A program made the position numbers and the translations under genes. Under the pieces are notes generated by a model. The model made no database searches and was not told the origin of the DNA. It saw only the letters and a program-made list of their open reading frames with translations. Positions 28,611-37,399 of a stretch of DNA of 64,000 nucleotides are shown here, piece by piece; position 1 is the stretch's first letter, and every line of letters begins with the position of its first letter. Source of the DNA: Tenacibaculum lutimaris (GTDB taxonomy: Bacteria; Bacteroidota; Bacteroidia; Flavobacteriales; Flavobacteriaceae); assembly GCF_003610735.1 (NCBI RefSeq), contig NZ_RAQM01000007.1, positions 535,523 through 599,522 on the forward strand. Direction: 5' to 3'.

Positions 28611-29333
28611 ATGGGACAAAAGACAAATCCAATAGGAAATCGTTTAGGAATTATCAGAGGATGGGAATCTAACTGGTATGGTGGAAATGACTACGGAGAT
28701 AAGATTGCTGAAGATGATAAGATAAGAAAGTATATCAACGCTCGTTTATCAAAAGCAAGTGTTTCTCGTATTATTATTGAGCGTACTTTAAAGCTTGTAA
28801 CCGTTACTATCACTACTGCACGTCCAGGTATCATTATTGGTAAAGGAGGTCAAGAGGTAGACAAGTTAAAAGAAGAGCTTAAGAAAATTACAGGAAAAGA
28901 AGTTCAAATTAACATTTTCGAAATTAAGCGTCCAGAATTAGATGCAAACTTAGTTGCAGCTAGTATCGCACGTCAAATCGAAAACAGAATTTCTTACAAG
29001 CGAGCTACAAAGATGGCGATTGCTGCTGCAATGAGAATGAATGCAGAAGGAATTAAAGTGCAATTATCAGGTCGTTTAAATGGAGCTGAAATGGCGCGTT
29101 CTGAGCATTATAAAGAAGGAAGAATTCCTCTTTCTACCTTCAGAGCAGATATCGATTATGCACTTGTTGAAGCACATACTACATACGGAAGAATCGGTGT
29201 GAAAGTATGGATTATGAAAGGTGAGGTTTATGGAAAACGTGAATTATCTCCATTAGTAGGATTATCTAAACAAAAAGGTAATTCTAACAAAGGTGGTGGT
29301 AATGCAAAACGTCAACCTCGCAGAAGAAAATAA
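28611..29333 (+). CDS. rpsC: 30S ribosomal protein S3
   Basis: This 240-residue protein forms the mRNA entry tunnel with S4 and S5 and takes part in helicase activity. The KH domain carries the GxxG loop [12 protein letters not shown] near residues 80-91. The C-terminal S3 domain contains [26 protein letters not shown]. The basic C-tail [13 protein letters not shown] is long for the family but common in the phylum. Confidence 0.98.
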   Translation: MGQKTNPIGNRLGIIRGWESNWYGGNDYGDKIAEDDKIRKYINARLSKASVSRIIIERTLKLVTVTITTARPGIIIGKGGQEVDKLKEELKKITGKEVQINIFEIKRPELDANLVAASIARQIENRISYKRATKMAIAAAMRMNAEGIKVQLSGRLNGAEMARSEHYKEGRIPLSTFRADIDYALVEAHTTYGRIGVKVWIMKGEVYGKRELSPLVGLSKQKGNSNKGGGNAKRQPRRRK

Positions 29334-29352
29334 TTTTTAAAAGAAATTAAAA

Positions 29353-29784
29353 ATGTTACAGCCAAAAAGAGTAAAATACCGTAAGGTACAGAAGGCGAAA
29401 GGAAATATGAAAGGTAACTCTGGTAGAGGTACTCAACTTTCTAACGGAATGTTTGGTATTAAATCATTAGACCAGAACTTACTTACCTCTCGTCAAATTG
29501 AGGCAGCTCGTATTGCGGCAACTCGTTATATGAAAAGAGAGGGGCAACTTTGGATTAAAATTTTCCCAGACAAACCTATCACTAAGAAACCATTAGAGGT
29601 ACGTATGGGTAAAGGTAAAGGTGCACCTGATCATTTTGTTGCTGTTATTAAACCAGGTAGAATTTTGTTTGAAGTTGGTGGTGTACCAATGGAAGTAGCA
29701 AAAGAAGCTTTACGTTTAGCAGCTCAAAAACTTCCTGTAAAAACGAAGTTTGTAATAGCAAGAGATTTTGATTATAACGCTTAA
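29353..29784 (+). CDS. rplP: 50S ribosomal protein L16
   Basis: This 143-residue protein positions the A-site tRNA and organises 23S rRNA near the peptidyl transferase centre. It starts [21 protein letters not shown] and contains the arginine-rich stretch around [21 protein letters not shown], where hydroxylation of an Arg occurs in some bacteria. The C-terminus [17 protein letters not shown] is typical. It is preceded by a 19-base gap and followed by rpmC. Confidence 0.97.
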   Translation: MLQPKRVKYRKVQKAKGNMKGNSGRGTQLSNGMFGIKSLDQNLLTSRQIEAARIAATRYMKREGQLWIKIFPDKPITKKPLEVRMGKGKGAPDHFVAVIKPGRILFEVGGVPMEVAKEALRLAAQKLPVKTKFVIARDFDYNA

Positions 29785-29797
29785 TTCTATTTAGATC

Positions 29798-29989
29798 ATG
29801 AAACAATCAGAAATTAAAGAATTATCAACAGCTGACTTACAAGAAAAGCTTGGAGCGTTGAAGAAAAATTATACTGATCTTAAGATGGCTCACGCCATAA
29901 CTCCATTGGAAAATCCATTAGAGTTACGTAGCTTAAGAAAAACTGTGGCAAGAATTGCTACAGAGTTAACTAAAAGAGAATTACAATAA
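29798..29989 (+). CDS. rpmC: 50S ribosomal protein L29
   Basis: This 63-residue helical hairpin protein sits at the tunnel exit beside L23 and contacts SRP. MKQSEIKELSTADLQEKLG and the second helix LRSLRKTVARIATELTKREL are diagnostic. Length is normal and it lies in standard order between rplP and rpsQ. Confidence 0.97.
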   Translation: MKQSEIKELSTADLQEKLGALKKNYTDLKMAHAITPLENPLELRSLRKTVARIATELTKRELQ

Positions 29990-30007
29990 TTCTAGTCAGT
30001 TTTAAAG

Positions 30008-30265
30008 ATGGAAAAAAGAAATCTTAGAAAAGAGAGAATCGGTGTAGTATCTAGCAACAAAATGGAGAAATCTATCGTAGTTAGCGAGGTAAAAAGAGTA
30101 AAGCACCCAATGTACGGAAAGTTCGTATTAAAGACTAAGAAGTACGTTGCACATGACGAGAATAACGATTGCAACGAAGGTGATACTGTAAGGATCATGG
30201 AAACACGTCCTATGAGTAAATCTAAGCGTTGGAGATTAGTAGAAATCCTAGAAAGAGCTAAATAA
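30008..30265 (+). CDS. rpsQ: 30S ribosomal protein S17
   Basis: This 85-residue primary-binding protein has an OB fold that binds helix 11 of 16S rRNA. It shows KERIGVV-type start ([19 protein letters not shown]) and the signature [23 protein letters not shown]. It is 1 base away from rplN. Confidence 0.97.
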   Translation: MEKRNLRKERIGVVSSNKMEKSIVVSEVKRVKHPMYGKFVLKTKKYVAHDENNDCNEGDTVRIMETRPMSKSKRWRLVEILERAK

Positions 30266-30266
30266 T

Positions 30267-30635
30267 ATGTTACAGACAGAATCAAGATTAAAAGTCGCAG
30301 ATAACACTGGAGCAAAAGAAGTTTTAGTGATTAGAGTTTTAGGAGGAACAAAAAAGCGTTACGCTAGCGTTGGAGACAAAATCGTTGTTACGGTTAAATC
30401 TGCAACTCCAAACGGAACTGTAAAGAAAGGTCAAGTATCTCGTGCAGTTGTTGTTCGTACTAAGAAAGAAGTTAGACGTAAAGACGGATCATATATCAGA
30501 TTTGATGATAATGCTTGTGTACTTTTAAATCCTTCAGAGGAAATGAGAGGAACACGTGTATTCGGTCCTGTGGCTCGTGAATTACGTGAGAAACAATTTA
30601 TGAAAATAGTATCATTAGCACCTGAGGTGTTATAA
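30267..30635 (+). CDS. rplN: 50S ribosomal protein L14
   Basis: This 122-residue protein forms intersubunit bridge B8 and contacts L19. Signature segments are [20 protein letters not shown] at the start and [21 protein letters not shown] near the end. Length equals the universal 122 residues. It lies one base after rpsQ. Confidence 0.98.
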   Translation: MLQTESRLKVADNTGAKEVLVIRVLGGTKKRYASVGDKIVVTVKSATPNGTVKKGQVSRAVVVRTKKEVRRKDGSYIRFDDNACVLLNPSEEMRGTRVFGPVARELREKQFMKIVSLAPEVL

Positions 30636-30649
30636 AATCAGATTTTAAA

Positions 30650-30958
30650 ATGAAAAAATTTAAAATTAAATCAGGAGATACTGTTAAAGTTATAGCAGGA
30701 GATCACAAAGGATCTGAAGGTAAAGTTTTACAAATCATCAAAGATAAGGATAGAGTTGTAGTAGAAGGTGTAAACATGGTGTCTAAACACACTAAACCAA
30801 GTGCTGCAAATCCACAAGGAGGAATTGTAAAAAAAGAAGCTCCATTACACATATCAAACGTTGCTTTAGTTGAAAACGGTGAAGCAGTAAGAGTTGGTTA
30901 TAAAGTAGAAGGAGATAAGAAAGTAAGAGTATCAAAAAAATCAGATAAAGCAATATAA
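30650..30958 (+). CDS. rplX: 50S ribosomal protein L24
   Basis: This 102-residue assembly-initiator protein has an SH3-like KOW domain: [20 protein letters not shown] near residues 4-23. The segment [30 protein letters not shown] is the normal family core. It is followed after 2 bases by rplE, suggesting coupled translation. Confidence 0.97.
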   Translation: MKKFKIKSGDTVKVIAGDHKGSEGKVLQIIKDKDRVVVEGVNMVSKHTKPSAANPQGGIVKKEAPLHISNVALVENGEAVRVGYKVEGDKKVRVSKKSDKAI

Positions 30959-30960
30959 CC

Positions 30961-31512
30961 ATGAGTTACGTACCAAGATTAAAAGAAGAGTACAAGAGCA
31001 GAGTTATCAAAGCTCTTACTGATGAATTTGGTTATAGCAATGTAATGCAAGTACCTAAATTACAAAAAATTGTTGTAAGTAAAGGTGTAGGTGCAGCTAT
31101 AGCAGATAAGAAATTAATAGAATACGCTATTGACGAGTTAACTACAATTACAGGTCAAAAAGCAGTATCTACAATCTCTAAGAAAGACGTTGCAAACTTC
31201 AAATTACGTAAAGGAATGCCAATTGGTGCAAAAGTTACGTTAAGAGGAGACAAAATGTACGAATTTTTAGATAGATTAGTTACAGCTTCTTTACCACGTG
31301 TAAGAGACTTTAACGGTATCAAAGCAAATGGTTTTGATGGTAGAGGTAATTACAACTTAGGTATTACTGAACAAATCATCTACCCAGAGATTAATATTGA
31401 TCAAGTGAAAAAAATTAGTGGTATGGATATTACATTTGTAACATCTGCTAACACTGATAAAGAAGCTAAATCATTATTAGGAGAATTAGGATTACCATTT
31501 AAAAAGAATTAA
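30961..31512 (+). CDS. rplE: 50S ribosomal protein L5
   Basis: This 183-residue protein binds 5S rRNA and forms part of the central protuberance. The features [32 protein letters not shown] and [20 protein letters not shown] are diagnostic. It is 4 bases from rpsN. Confidence 0.98.
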   Translation: MSYVPRLKEEYKSRVIKALTDEFGYSNVMQVPKLQKIVVSKGVGAAIADKKLIEYAIDELTTITGQKAVSTISKKDVANFKLRKGMPIGAKVTLRGDKMYEFLDRLVTASLPRVRDFNGIKANGFDGRGNYNLGITEQIIYPEINIDQVKKISGMDITFVTSANTDKEAKSLLGELGLPFKKN

Positions 31513-31516
31513 TAAG

Positions 31517-31786
31517 ATGGCTAAAGAATCAATGAAAGCGCGTGAGCGCAAAAGAGCTAAAATGGTTGCAAAGTATGCAGAAAAGAGAAAAGCTTTAAAA
31601 GAAGCTGGAGACTACGAAGCATTACAAAAGTTACCAAAAAACGCATCACCAATTAGAATGCACAACCGTTGTAAACTAACTGGACGTCCTAAAGGATATA
31701 TGCGTCAGTTCGGAATTTCACGTGTTACTTTCCGTGAAATGGCTAACCAAGGATTAATTCCAGGAGTAAAAAAAGCAAGCTGGTAA
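31517..31786 (+). CDS. rpsN: 30S ribosomal protein S14, zinc-independent form
   Basis: This 89-residue protein of the 30S head has [20 protein letters not shown] at the start and [19 protein letters not shown] in the core. It lacks the two CxxC pairs of the short zinc-binding form: only one Cys is present. So it is the C-minus type, active without zinc. It is the last gene before a terminator, and the next gene of the usual spc order (rpsH) restarts 387 bases later. Confidence 0.97.
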   Translation: MAKESMKARERKRAKMVAKYAEKRKALKEAGDYEALQKLPKNASPIRMHNRCKLTGRPKGYMRQFGISRVTFREMANQGLIPGVKKASW

Positions 31787-31806
31787 CAGCTCTTTACTAT
31801 ACAAGC

Positions 31807-31843
31807 AAAAGGTGTATAACGATAAAACGTTATACGCCTTTTT
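31807..31843 (+). terminator. Intrinsic terminator after rpsN
   Basis: Fifteen-base arms (31807-31821 and 31828-31842, one G-T pair) surround a 6-base loop and end in a T-run. It splits the spc operon between rpsN and rpsH. Confidence 0.9.
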
Positions 31844-31964
31844 GTATTTAAAAAAGCAAGTTATTTTAGATGATTACCATACTATTTTAAAGGAAGGAAT
31901 TTAGTTTTTTAAAACTGAAATATCTGCAATAAATTAGTACTCAAAATGATAATTATTAAAATGG

Positions 31965-31994
31965 TTTGATTTTTAAAAAGTTTATGTATATTTG
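31965..31994 (+). promoter_or_regulatory. rpsH operon promoter
   Basis: TTTG at 31965-31968, an 18-base spacer and TATATTTG at 31987-31994 give an almost perfect Bacteroidota promoter 180 bases before rpsH. The rest of the gap between the terminator and this promoter (31844-31964) is plain AT-rich sequence without a gene. Confidence 0.8.
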
Positions 31995-32173
31995 CACACT
32001 GTTTTTATAGGGTAAATTGTGCCTTGTAAGTAAATACTTGTTATAAGTATAATACCTATGAGATTTTACCTAAAAAACGAACTAAATAAATATTAACTGG
32101 TTTCAGGTTTAGTATCAGTAGTTTACCAAGTAAAGTAAGGTTGCTAAAAACCAAAACCACAATTTAATTAACT
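31995..32173 (+). promoter_or_regulatory. Structured leader of the rpsH operon
   Basis: The leader is about 170 bases long. A stem pairs 32008-32016 with 32065-32072 (TAGGTAAA type, one bulged G), enclosing a smaller AAGTA/TACTT hairpin at 32028-32039. S8, encoded first in this transcript, is the known spc-operon repressor in E. coli, so it is a natural candidate ligand. The S8-type consensus was not verified. Confidence 0.4.
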
Positions 32174-32572
32174 ATGTATACAGATCCAATCGCGGATTTT
32201 CTTACTCGTGTGAGAAATGCTATTGCAGCTAACCACAGAGTAGTTGAAGTTCCTGCTTCAAAATTGAAGAAGGAAATGACGAAAATTTTGTTCGATCAAG
32301 GTTACATTTTAAGTTATCAGTTCAATGACGATAAAGTACAAGGAACTATTAAGATAGCTTTAAAATACGATCGTGATACGAAAGAATCAGTAATCAGAAA
32401 GATTCAAAGAATTTCAACACCAGGTTTACGTAAATACGTTGGCGCTAAAGAAATGCCAAGAGTATTAAACGGTTTAGGTATTGCTATTGTTTCTACATCT
32501 AAAGGTGTAATGACAAACAAAAAAGCAAGACAAGAAAACGTTGGTGGAGAGGTATTATGTTACGTTTACTAA
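32174..32572 (+). CDS. rpsH: 30S ribosomal protein S8
   Basis: This 132-residue protein is a primary 16S rRNA binder and the translational repressor of the spc operon in E. coli. MYTDPIADFLTRVRNA and the C-terminal STSKGVMTNKKARQENVGGEVLCYVY are diagnostic. It is the first gene of a separate transcript here, with its own promoter and structured leader, which fits autoregulation by S8. Confidence 0.97.
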   Translation: MYTDPIADFLTRVRNAIAANHRVVEVPASKLKKEMTKILFDQGYILSYQFNDDKVQGTIKIALKYDRDTKESVIRKIQRISTPGLRKYVGAKEMPRVLNGLGIAIVSTSKGVMTNKKARQENVGGEVLCYVY

Positions 32573-32588
32573 AAAAACATTTTGTAAG

Positions 32589-33134
32589 ATGAGTAGAATA
32601 GGAAAAAATCCAATCGCATTGCCACAAGGTGTTGAAGTTAAAGTAGACGGAAACGTGGTAACAGTAAAAGGTAAATTAGGAGAATTAACTCAAGAGTTAA
32701 CTTCTGGTATTACTGTAAAGGTAGAAGATGGTACGATCACTTTAGAAAGATCATCAGATAGTAAAGATCATAGAGCTGCGCATGGTTTATACCGTGCTTT
32801 AATCAATAACATGGTTGAAGGTGTAAGCAAAGGTTTTACTAAAGAGTTAGAGTTAGTAGGTGTTGGATATAGAGCATCTAACCAAGGTCAAAAATTAGAT
32901 TTAGCCTTAGGTTTCTCTCATAACATTATTTTAGATTTAGCTCCAGAAGTTAAGGTTGAAACAGTATCTGAAAAAGGTAAAAACCCAATCGTAAAATTAA
33001 CTTCACATGACAAGCAATTAGTTGGTCAAGTTGCAGCAAAAATTCGTTCTTTCCGTAAGCCAGAGCCTTACAAAGGAAAAGGGATTAAGTTTGTAGGAGA
33101 AGTATTAAGAAGAAAAGCAGGTAAATCTGCATAA
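32589..33134 (+). CDS. rplF: 50S ribosomal protein L6
   Basis: This 181-residue protein lies near the sarcin-ricin loop and the GTPase centre. The ATG at 32589 gives the family start [17 protein letters not shown]. The frame is open 48 bases further up to 32541, but that part overlaps rpsH and does not match the family. [25 protein letters not shown] at the C-terminus is diagnostic. Confidence 0.96.
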   Translation: MSRIGKNPIALPQGVEVKVDGNVVTVKGKLGELTQELTSGITVKVEDGTITLERSSDSKDHRAAHGLYRALINNMVEGVSKGFTKELELVGVGYRASNQGQKLDLALGFSHNIILDLAPEVKVETVSEKGKNPIVKLTSHDKQLVGQVAAKIRSFRKPEPYKGKGIKFVGEVLRRKAGKSA

Positions 33135-33153
33135 TAAATTAAGAGAAATTATT

Positions 33154-33504
33154 ATGGCATTATCAAAGCTTGAAAGAAGACAACGAATTAAGCATAGAAT
33201 TAGAAAAATAGTTACTGGTACAGCTGCTAAACCAAGATTATCAGTTTTTAGAAGTAACAAAGAAATCTATGCTCAGTTAATTGATGACGTTGCTGGTGTA
33301 ACATTAGCATCTGCATCTTCAAGAGATAAAGAAATTACATCTGGTTCTAAGGCAGAAGCAGCAACAGCAGTAGGTAAAGCTATCGCTGAAAAAGCTGTAA
33401 AAGCTGGTGTTGATACTGTTGCTTTTGACCGTAACGGATATTTATACCACGGTAGAGTTAAAGTATTAGCAGACGCTGCTAGAGAAGCTGGTTTAAAATT
33501 TTAA
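33154..33504 (+). CDS. rplR: 50S ribosomal protein L18
   Basis: This 116-residue protein binds 5S rRNA with L5 in the central protuberance. [21 protein letters not shown], the [10 protein letters not shown] segment and the C-terminal [23 protein letters not shown] are family hallmarks. Lies 11 bases from rpsE. Confidence 0.97.
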   Translation: MALSKLERRQRIKHRIRKIVTGTAAKPRLSVFRSNKEIYAQLIDDVAGVTLASASSRDKEITSGSKAEAATAVGKAIAEKAVKAGVDTVAFDRNGYLYHGRVKVLADAAREAGLKF

Positions 33505-33515
33505 GAAATTATATT

Positions 33516-34037
33516 ATGTTAGGATATAAAAACGTAGAAAGAGTAAAACCAAGCGGATTAGAGCTTGTAGATAAATTAGTAGGAGTACAACGTGTTACTA
33601 AAGTAACTAAAGGAGGTAGAGCATTTGGTTTCTCTGCAATCGTAGTAGTTGGAGATGGTAACGGTGTTGTAGGTCACGGATTAGGGAAATCTAAAGATGT
33701 TTCTTCTGCAATTGCAAAAGCAGTAGAAGATGCAAAGAAAAACTTAGTGCGTATTCCTATTTTAGACGGAACATTACCACACGAGCAAAAAGGTAAATTT
33801 GGTGGAGCTAAAGTATTCATCAAGCCAGCTTCACACGGTACCGGGGTTATCGCCGGGGGTGCTGTACGTTTGGTATTAGAATCTGTTGGAATAAAAGACG
33901 TATTATCAAAATCTCAAGGATCATCAAACCCTCACAACGTAGTAAAAGCAACTTTTGATGCTTTATTACAATTACGTAGCGCAGCAACTATTGCTAAGCA
34001 AAGAGGTATTTCTTTAGAGAAAGTTTTTAACGGTTAA
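33516..34037 (+). CDS. rpsE: 30S ribosomal protein S5
   Basis: This 173-residue protein controls decoding fidelity and forms part of the mRNA entry channel. It has the dsRBD-like N-terminal half with [20 protein letters not shown], the [19 protein letters not shown] signature and the C-terminal domain ending [20 protein letters not shown]. The spectinomycin-site loop is present. Confidence 0.97.
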   Translation: MLGYKNVERVKPSGLELVDKLVGVQRVTKVTKGGRAFGFSAIVVVGDGNGVVGHGLGKSKDVSSAIAKAVEDAKKNLVRIPILDGTLPHEQKGKFGGAKVFIKPASHGTGVIAGGAVRLVLESVGIKDVLSKSQGSSNPHNVVKATFDALLQLRSAATIAKQRGISLEKVFNG

Positions 34038-34048
34038 AATTTAAGACG

Positions 34049-34231
34049 ATGAGTAAAATTAGAGTTACACAAGTAAAAAGTCAAATCGGTCGCCTTAAAA
34101 ATCAAAAAAGAACGTTAGAGGCGTTAGGTTTACGTAAAATGAACCAAACTGTAGAGCATGATGCAACAGCTACAATTTTGGGTATGGTAAATAAAGTTTC
34201 ACACTTAGTTTCTGTAGAAGAAATTAAATAA
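34049..34231 (+). CDS. rpmD: 50S ribosomal protein L30
   Basis: This 60-residue protein is small and basic: KIRVTQVKSQIGRLKNQKRT followed by LEALGLRKMNQTVEHDAT. Length and motif are typical. It is 11 bases from each of its neighbours rpsE and rplO. Confidence 0.97.
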   Translation: MSKIRVTQVKSQIGRLKNQKRTLEALGLRKMNQTVEHDATATILGMVNKVSHLVSVEEIK

Positions 34232-34242
34232 GACAATAAAAG

Positions 34243-34695
34243 ATGAGTTTACACAACTTAAAACCAGCAGCTGGAGCAACTAAGAACAAAGGGAAGCGTG
34301 TAGGACGTGGAGAAGGTTCTGGTAAAGCTACTACTGCAGGAAGAGGACACAAAGGAGCTAAATCTCGTTCTGGTTATTCTCGTAAAGTAGGATTTGAAGG
34401 AGGACAAATGCCACTTCAAAGACGTGTGCCTAAATTTGGATTCACTAACATTAACCGTAAAGAGTATGTTGGTGTAAATTTAGACAAGTTACAATCATTA
34501 GTAGATAACGGAAAGATAACAGATACAGTTAATTTAGATGTTTTAGTTGAAAACAGATTAGCTCGTAAAAACGACTTAGTAAAAATATTAGGTGGTGGAG
34601 AGTTAAAAGCTAAATTAAATATAACTGTACATAAGTATACAGCATCAGCAAAAGCAGCTATCGAAGCAGCAGGAGGTGAAGCAGTAACTTTATAA
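34243..34695 (+). CDS. rplO: 50S ribosomal protein L15
   Basis: This 150-residue protein is a late-assembly factor in the 50S core. The N-terminal glycine-rich segment KGKRVGRGEGSGKATTAGRG and the stretch FEGGQMPLQRRVPKFGFTN are diagnostic. It is followed after 9 bases by secY, as in most bacteria. Confidence 0.97.
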   Translation: MSLHNLKPAAGATKNKGKRVGRGEGSGKATTAGRGHKGAKSRSGYSRKVGFEGGQMPLQRRVPKFGFTNINRKEYVGVNLDKLQSLVDNGKITDTVNLDVLVENRLARKNDLVKILGGGELKAKLNITVHKYTASAKAAIEAAGGEAVTL

Positions 34696-34704
34696 TAATT
34701 GTAA

Positions 34705-36027
34705 ATGATGAATTTTATAAATACTTTAAAAGACATTTGGAAGATAGAAGAGTTAAAAGAAAAATTACTTTTAACCTTAGGTTTAATTGCTGTTTACCGT
34801 TTTATGGCAGCTGTTCCATTACCAGGAATTGATCCAACTCAATTAACAGCATTAAAAGACAGTACTTCTGATGGACTTTTAGGTTTATTAAACGCATTTA
34901 CAGGTGGGGCATTTGCTAGAGCGTCAGTAATGGCACTTGGTATAATGCCTTATATTTCTGCTTCTATTGTAGTTCAGTTAATGGGTATTGCGGTACCATA
35001 TTTACAAAAACTACAAAAAGATGGAGAAAGTGGACGTAAGAAGATTACGCAAATAACAAGATGGCTTACAATTGCTATTACCTTGTTTCAAGCACCTACT
35101 TATATTGGAGTTATCCAAAATCAAATGGGGTTACCAGCTGAAGCATTCTTAGTAACAGGAGCAACATTTTGGGTATCATCTATTATTCTTTTAAGTGCAG
35201 GAACAATTTTTGCAATGTGGTTAGGAGAGCGTATTACTGATAAAGGAGTTGGTAATGGTATATCATTATTAATTACTGTAGGTATTATCGCAAACTTCCC
35301 AGCTGCATTTATTCAAGAATTAGTTTCTAAGCAAACTGCTGGAGCAGGAGGAATTATGATGATTTTAATCGAATTAATAGTTTGGTTTGTGGTAATCTTG
35401 TTAACCGTATTATTAGTTACCGCAGTGCGTAAAGTAGCAGTTCAATATGCACGTCGTACAGCAGTTACAAACATTAAAGATGTTGATGGTGCAAGACAGT
35501 ACATTCCATTAAAGTTGAATGCTGCTGGTGTAATGCCAATTATCTTTGCTCAAGCAATTATGTTTTTACCAATTGCATTAGGGCAAAAATACCCAGCATT
35601 AAACAGTTTAACTGATATTAACGGTTTATGGTATAACGTTATATTTGCTTTATTAATTATTGTCTTTAGTTACTTTTATACTGCTATTACTATTCCAACG
35701 AATAAAATGGCAGAAGACTTAAAGAGAAGTAATGGTTTTGTTCCAGGGTATAAACCAGGTGAAGAAACAGCTAACTTTTTAGATTCAGTATTGTCAAAAA
35801 TTACATTACCAGGATCAATCTTCTTAGCAGCTTTATCTATTTTACCAGCAATCATTGTAAAGTTTGGAGTTACTCAAAACTGGGCAATGTTTTACGGTGG
35901 AACTTCATTAATCATTATGGTAGGAGTTGCAATAGACACTATTCAGCAAATAAACTCGTATTTATTAAATAGTCGTTATGACGGTTTAATGAAAACAGGA
36001 AACAGTAACAGAAAATCATTAAAATAA
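34705..36027 (+). CDS. secY: Protein translocase subunit SecY
   Basis: This 440-residue inner-membrane protein is the channel of the Sec translocon, receiving preproteins from SecA or ribosomes. Ten hydrophobic spans can be counted. The plug region [25 protein letters not shown], and the cytosolic loop [17 protein letters not shown] are typical. Two adjacent ATG codons (34705 and 34708) are possible starts. It lies within the ribosomal gene run just before infA. Confidence 0.97.
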   Translation: MMNFINTLKDIWKIEELKEKLLLTLGLIAVYRFMAAVPLPGIDPTQLTALKDSTSDGLLGLLNAFTGGAFARASVMALGIMPYISASIVVQLMGIAVPYLQKLQKDGESGRKKITQITRWLTIAITLFQAPTYIGVIQNQMGLPAEAFLVTGATFWVSSIILLSAGTIFAMWLGERITDKGVGNGISLLITVGIIANFPAAFIQELVSKQTAGAGGIMMILIELIVWFVVILLTVLLVTAVRKVAVQYARRTAVTNIKDVDGARQYIPLKLNAAGVMPIIFAQAIMFLPIALGQKYPALNSLTDINGLWYNVIFALLIIVFSYFYTAITIPTNKMAEDLKRSNGFVPGYKPGEETANFLDSVLSKITLPGSIFLAALSILPAIIVKFGVTQNWAMFYGGTSLIIMVGVAIDTIQQINSYLLNSRYDGLMKTGNSNRKSLK

Positions 36028-36028
36028 T

Positions 36029-36244
36029 ATGGCTAAGCAATCAGCAATTCAACAAGACGGGACTATTACAGAAGCTTTATCAAACGCTATGTTTCGTGTA
36101 GAATTAGAAAACGGACATATTGTTACGGCACACATTTCGGGAAAAATGCGTATGCATTATATCAAATTATTACCTGGAGATAAGGTAAAATTAGAAATGA
36201 GTCCGTATGATTTATCAAAGGCAAGAATTACTTACAGATATTAA
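36029..36244 (+). CDS. infA: Translation initiation factor IF-1
   Basis: This 71-residue OB-fold factor binds the A site of the 30S subunit during initiation. [43 protein letters not shown] and ARITYRY are family hallmarks. It follows secY by one base. rpmJ follows after 12 bases, as in many Bacteroidota. Confidence 0.97.
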   Translation: MAKQSAIQQDGTITEALSNAMFRVELENGHIVTAHISGKMRMHYIKLLPGDKVKLEMSPYDLSKARITYRY

Positions 36245-36256
36245 AAACACACACTG

Positions 36257-36373
36257 ATGAAAGTAAGAGCATCATTAAAGAAAAGAAGTGCTGACTGCAA
36301 AATTGTACGCAGAAAAGGCCGTTTATACGTAATTAACAAAAAGAATCCTAGATTTAAACAAAGACAAGGATAA
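36257..36373 (+). CDS. rpmJ: 50S ribosomal protein L36, zinc-independent form
   Basis: This 38-residue protein is coded from the ATG at 36257 to the TAA at 36371. It starts [20 protein letters not shown], contains [18 protein letters not shown] and is very basic. The zinc-ribbon residues of the usual form are missing: only one Cys (C14) remains and the C-terminal Cys and His are absent. So it is the C-minus form. It lies 12 bases after infA. Confidence 0.9.
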   Translation: MKVRASLKKRSADCKIVRRKGRLYVINKKNPRFKQRQG

Positions 36374-36479
36374 TAAATAAGACACTAGTCATTAGTAATT
36401 AGTAGTTAGATGAATCTGTTTGAAATAGAAATGTTTAGGATTCTAACAACTAAAAGCTAACAGCTAAAAACTAAATTAT
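36374..36479 (+). repeat. Degenerate inverted repeat between rpmJ and rpsM
   Basis: A short imperfect inverted repeat is made of TAGTAATTAGTAGTTAGA-like units (36386-36404) facing TTCTAACAACTAAAAGCTAA (36441-36460). It also contains GCTAACAGCTAAAA (36456-36469). That 14-base word also occurs, inverted, at 53187-53200 beside the four-helix-bundle gene. It resembles an inserted small repeat rather than a promoter. No TAnnTTTG box is obvious. Confidence 0.5.
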
Positions 36480-36845
36480 ATGGCAAGAATCGCAGGTATA
36501 GATATTCCAAAGAATAAAAGAGGTGTTATCGCTTTAACATATATCTTTGGTGTAGGAAGAAGCAGAGCTAAAGAGATTTTAGCAGCTGCTAACATAGACG
36601 AAAGCATCAAAGTTCAAGATTGGACTGATGATCAAATTGCAGCAATTCGTGAGCAAGTAGGAACTTACACTATTGAAGGTGAGTTACGTTCTGAAGTTCA
36701 ATTAAACATTAAACGTTTAATGGACATCGGATGTCAAAGAGGTATTCGTCACAGACTTGGTTTACCATTAAGAGGACAAAGAACGAAGAATAACTCTCGT
36801 ACAAGAAAAGGTAAGAGAAAAACTGTAGCTAACAAGAAAAAATAA
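36480..36845 (+). CDS. rpsM: 30S ribosomal protein S13
   Basis: This 121-residue protein of the 30S head contacts the P-site tRNA and forms bridges to the 50[34 protein letters not shown] and the basic C-terminal [15 protein letters not shown] are diagnostic. It is separated from rpmJ by the degenerate repeat, but no terminator is seen there, so both probably share a transcript. Confidence 0.97.
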   Translation: MARIAGIDIPKNKRGVIALTYIFGVGRSRAKEILAAANIDESIKVQDWTDDQIAAIREQVGTYTIEGELRSEVQLNIKRLMDIGCQRGIRHRLGLPLRGQRTKNNSRTRKGKRKTVANKKK

Positions 36846-36878
36846 TCATTGATTATTTTTTACTAATAGTAAAGAATT

Positions 36879-37265
36879 ATGGCAAAGTCTAAAGTAACAA
36901 AAAAACGTAAAGTTATAATTGAATCAGTTGGTGAAGCTCACGTAACTGCATCATTTAACAATATTATTATTTCTTTAACAAACAAAAAAGGTGATGTAAT
37001 TTCTTGGTCATCTGCAGGTAAAATGGGTTTCAGAGGTTCTAAAAAGAACACTCCTTACGCAGCTCAATTAGCAGCAGAAGATTGTGCAGAAGTTGCAAAA
37101 GAAGCTGGTTTACGTAAAGTAAAAGTGTATGTTAAAGGACCAGGTAACGGTAGAGAATCTGCAATCAGATCTATCCACAATGCTGGTATCGAAGTAACAG
37201 AAATCATTGATGTTACTCCAATTCCACACAACGGATGTCGTCCACCTAAAAGAAGAAGAGTATAA
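36879..37265 (+). CDS. rpsK: 30S ribosomal protein S11
   Basis: This 128-residue platform protein of the 30S contacts mRNA near the Shine-Dalgarno site (of special interest in this phylum, where the anti-SD is masked by ribosomal proteins at this site). [41 protein letters not shown] and [10 protein letters not shown] are diagnostic. Its stop codon lies in the 5' arm of a hairpin. Confidence 0.97.
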   Translation: MAKSKVTKKRKVIIESVGEAHVTASFNNIIISLTNKKGDVISWSSAGKMGFRGSKKNTPYAAQLAAEDCAEVAKEAGLRKVKVYVKGPGNGRESAIRSIHNAGIEVTEIIDVTPIPHNGCRPPKRRRV

Positions 37266-37286
37266 GTTGAAGTAATTCAACTTATA
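37261..37286 (+). terminator. Hairpin overlapping the rpsK stop codon
   Basis: A perfect 11-bp inverted repeat (37261-37271 and 37276-37286) with loop GTAA includes the rpsK TAA at 37263-37265. The tail is CTTTATTT, a weak U-run. It is a possible terminator or 3'-end stabiliser, and it overlaps the -33 position of the rpsD promoter. Confidence 0.5.
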
Positions 37287-37298
37287 CTTTATTTAGTG

Positions 37299-37306
37299 TA
37301 CCTTTG
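37299..37306 (+). promoter_or_regulatory. rpsD promoter -7 box
   Basis: TACCTTTG is an exact TAnnTTTG match 94 bases before rpsD. At 19 bases' distance the -33 site reads TTCA, a poor match that lies in the hairpin arm. Confidence 0.6.
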
Positions 37307-37335
37307 TGCACAAAAAATTAAGTATTTTAACAACA

Positions 37336-37385
37336 GTAGGATTAAAAGATTATCGAAGGAGTACGCCTTAATTCATAATCCCTAC
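37336..37385 (+). promoter_or_regulatory. Structured rpsD leader (candidate S4-binding element)
   Basis: GTAGG + ATTA at 37336-37344 pairs with TAAT-C-CCTAC at 37376-37385 (one bulged C). An inner AAGG/CCTT hairpin (37356-37359 with 37366-37369) lies within. It sits 14 bases before the rpsD ATG. S4 autoregulates its own mRNA in other bacteria, and an S4 leader motif has been proposed for Bacteroidia; I did not check this one against it. Confidence 0.45.
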
Positions 37386-37399
37386 TAAATTAATTAGAA

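Noticed and set aside
32541..32588. Upstream extension of rplF to 32541
   Set aside because: It overlaps rpsH and gives residues that do not match L6, while the ATG at 32589 starts with the family sequence.
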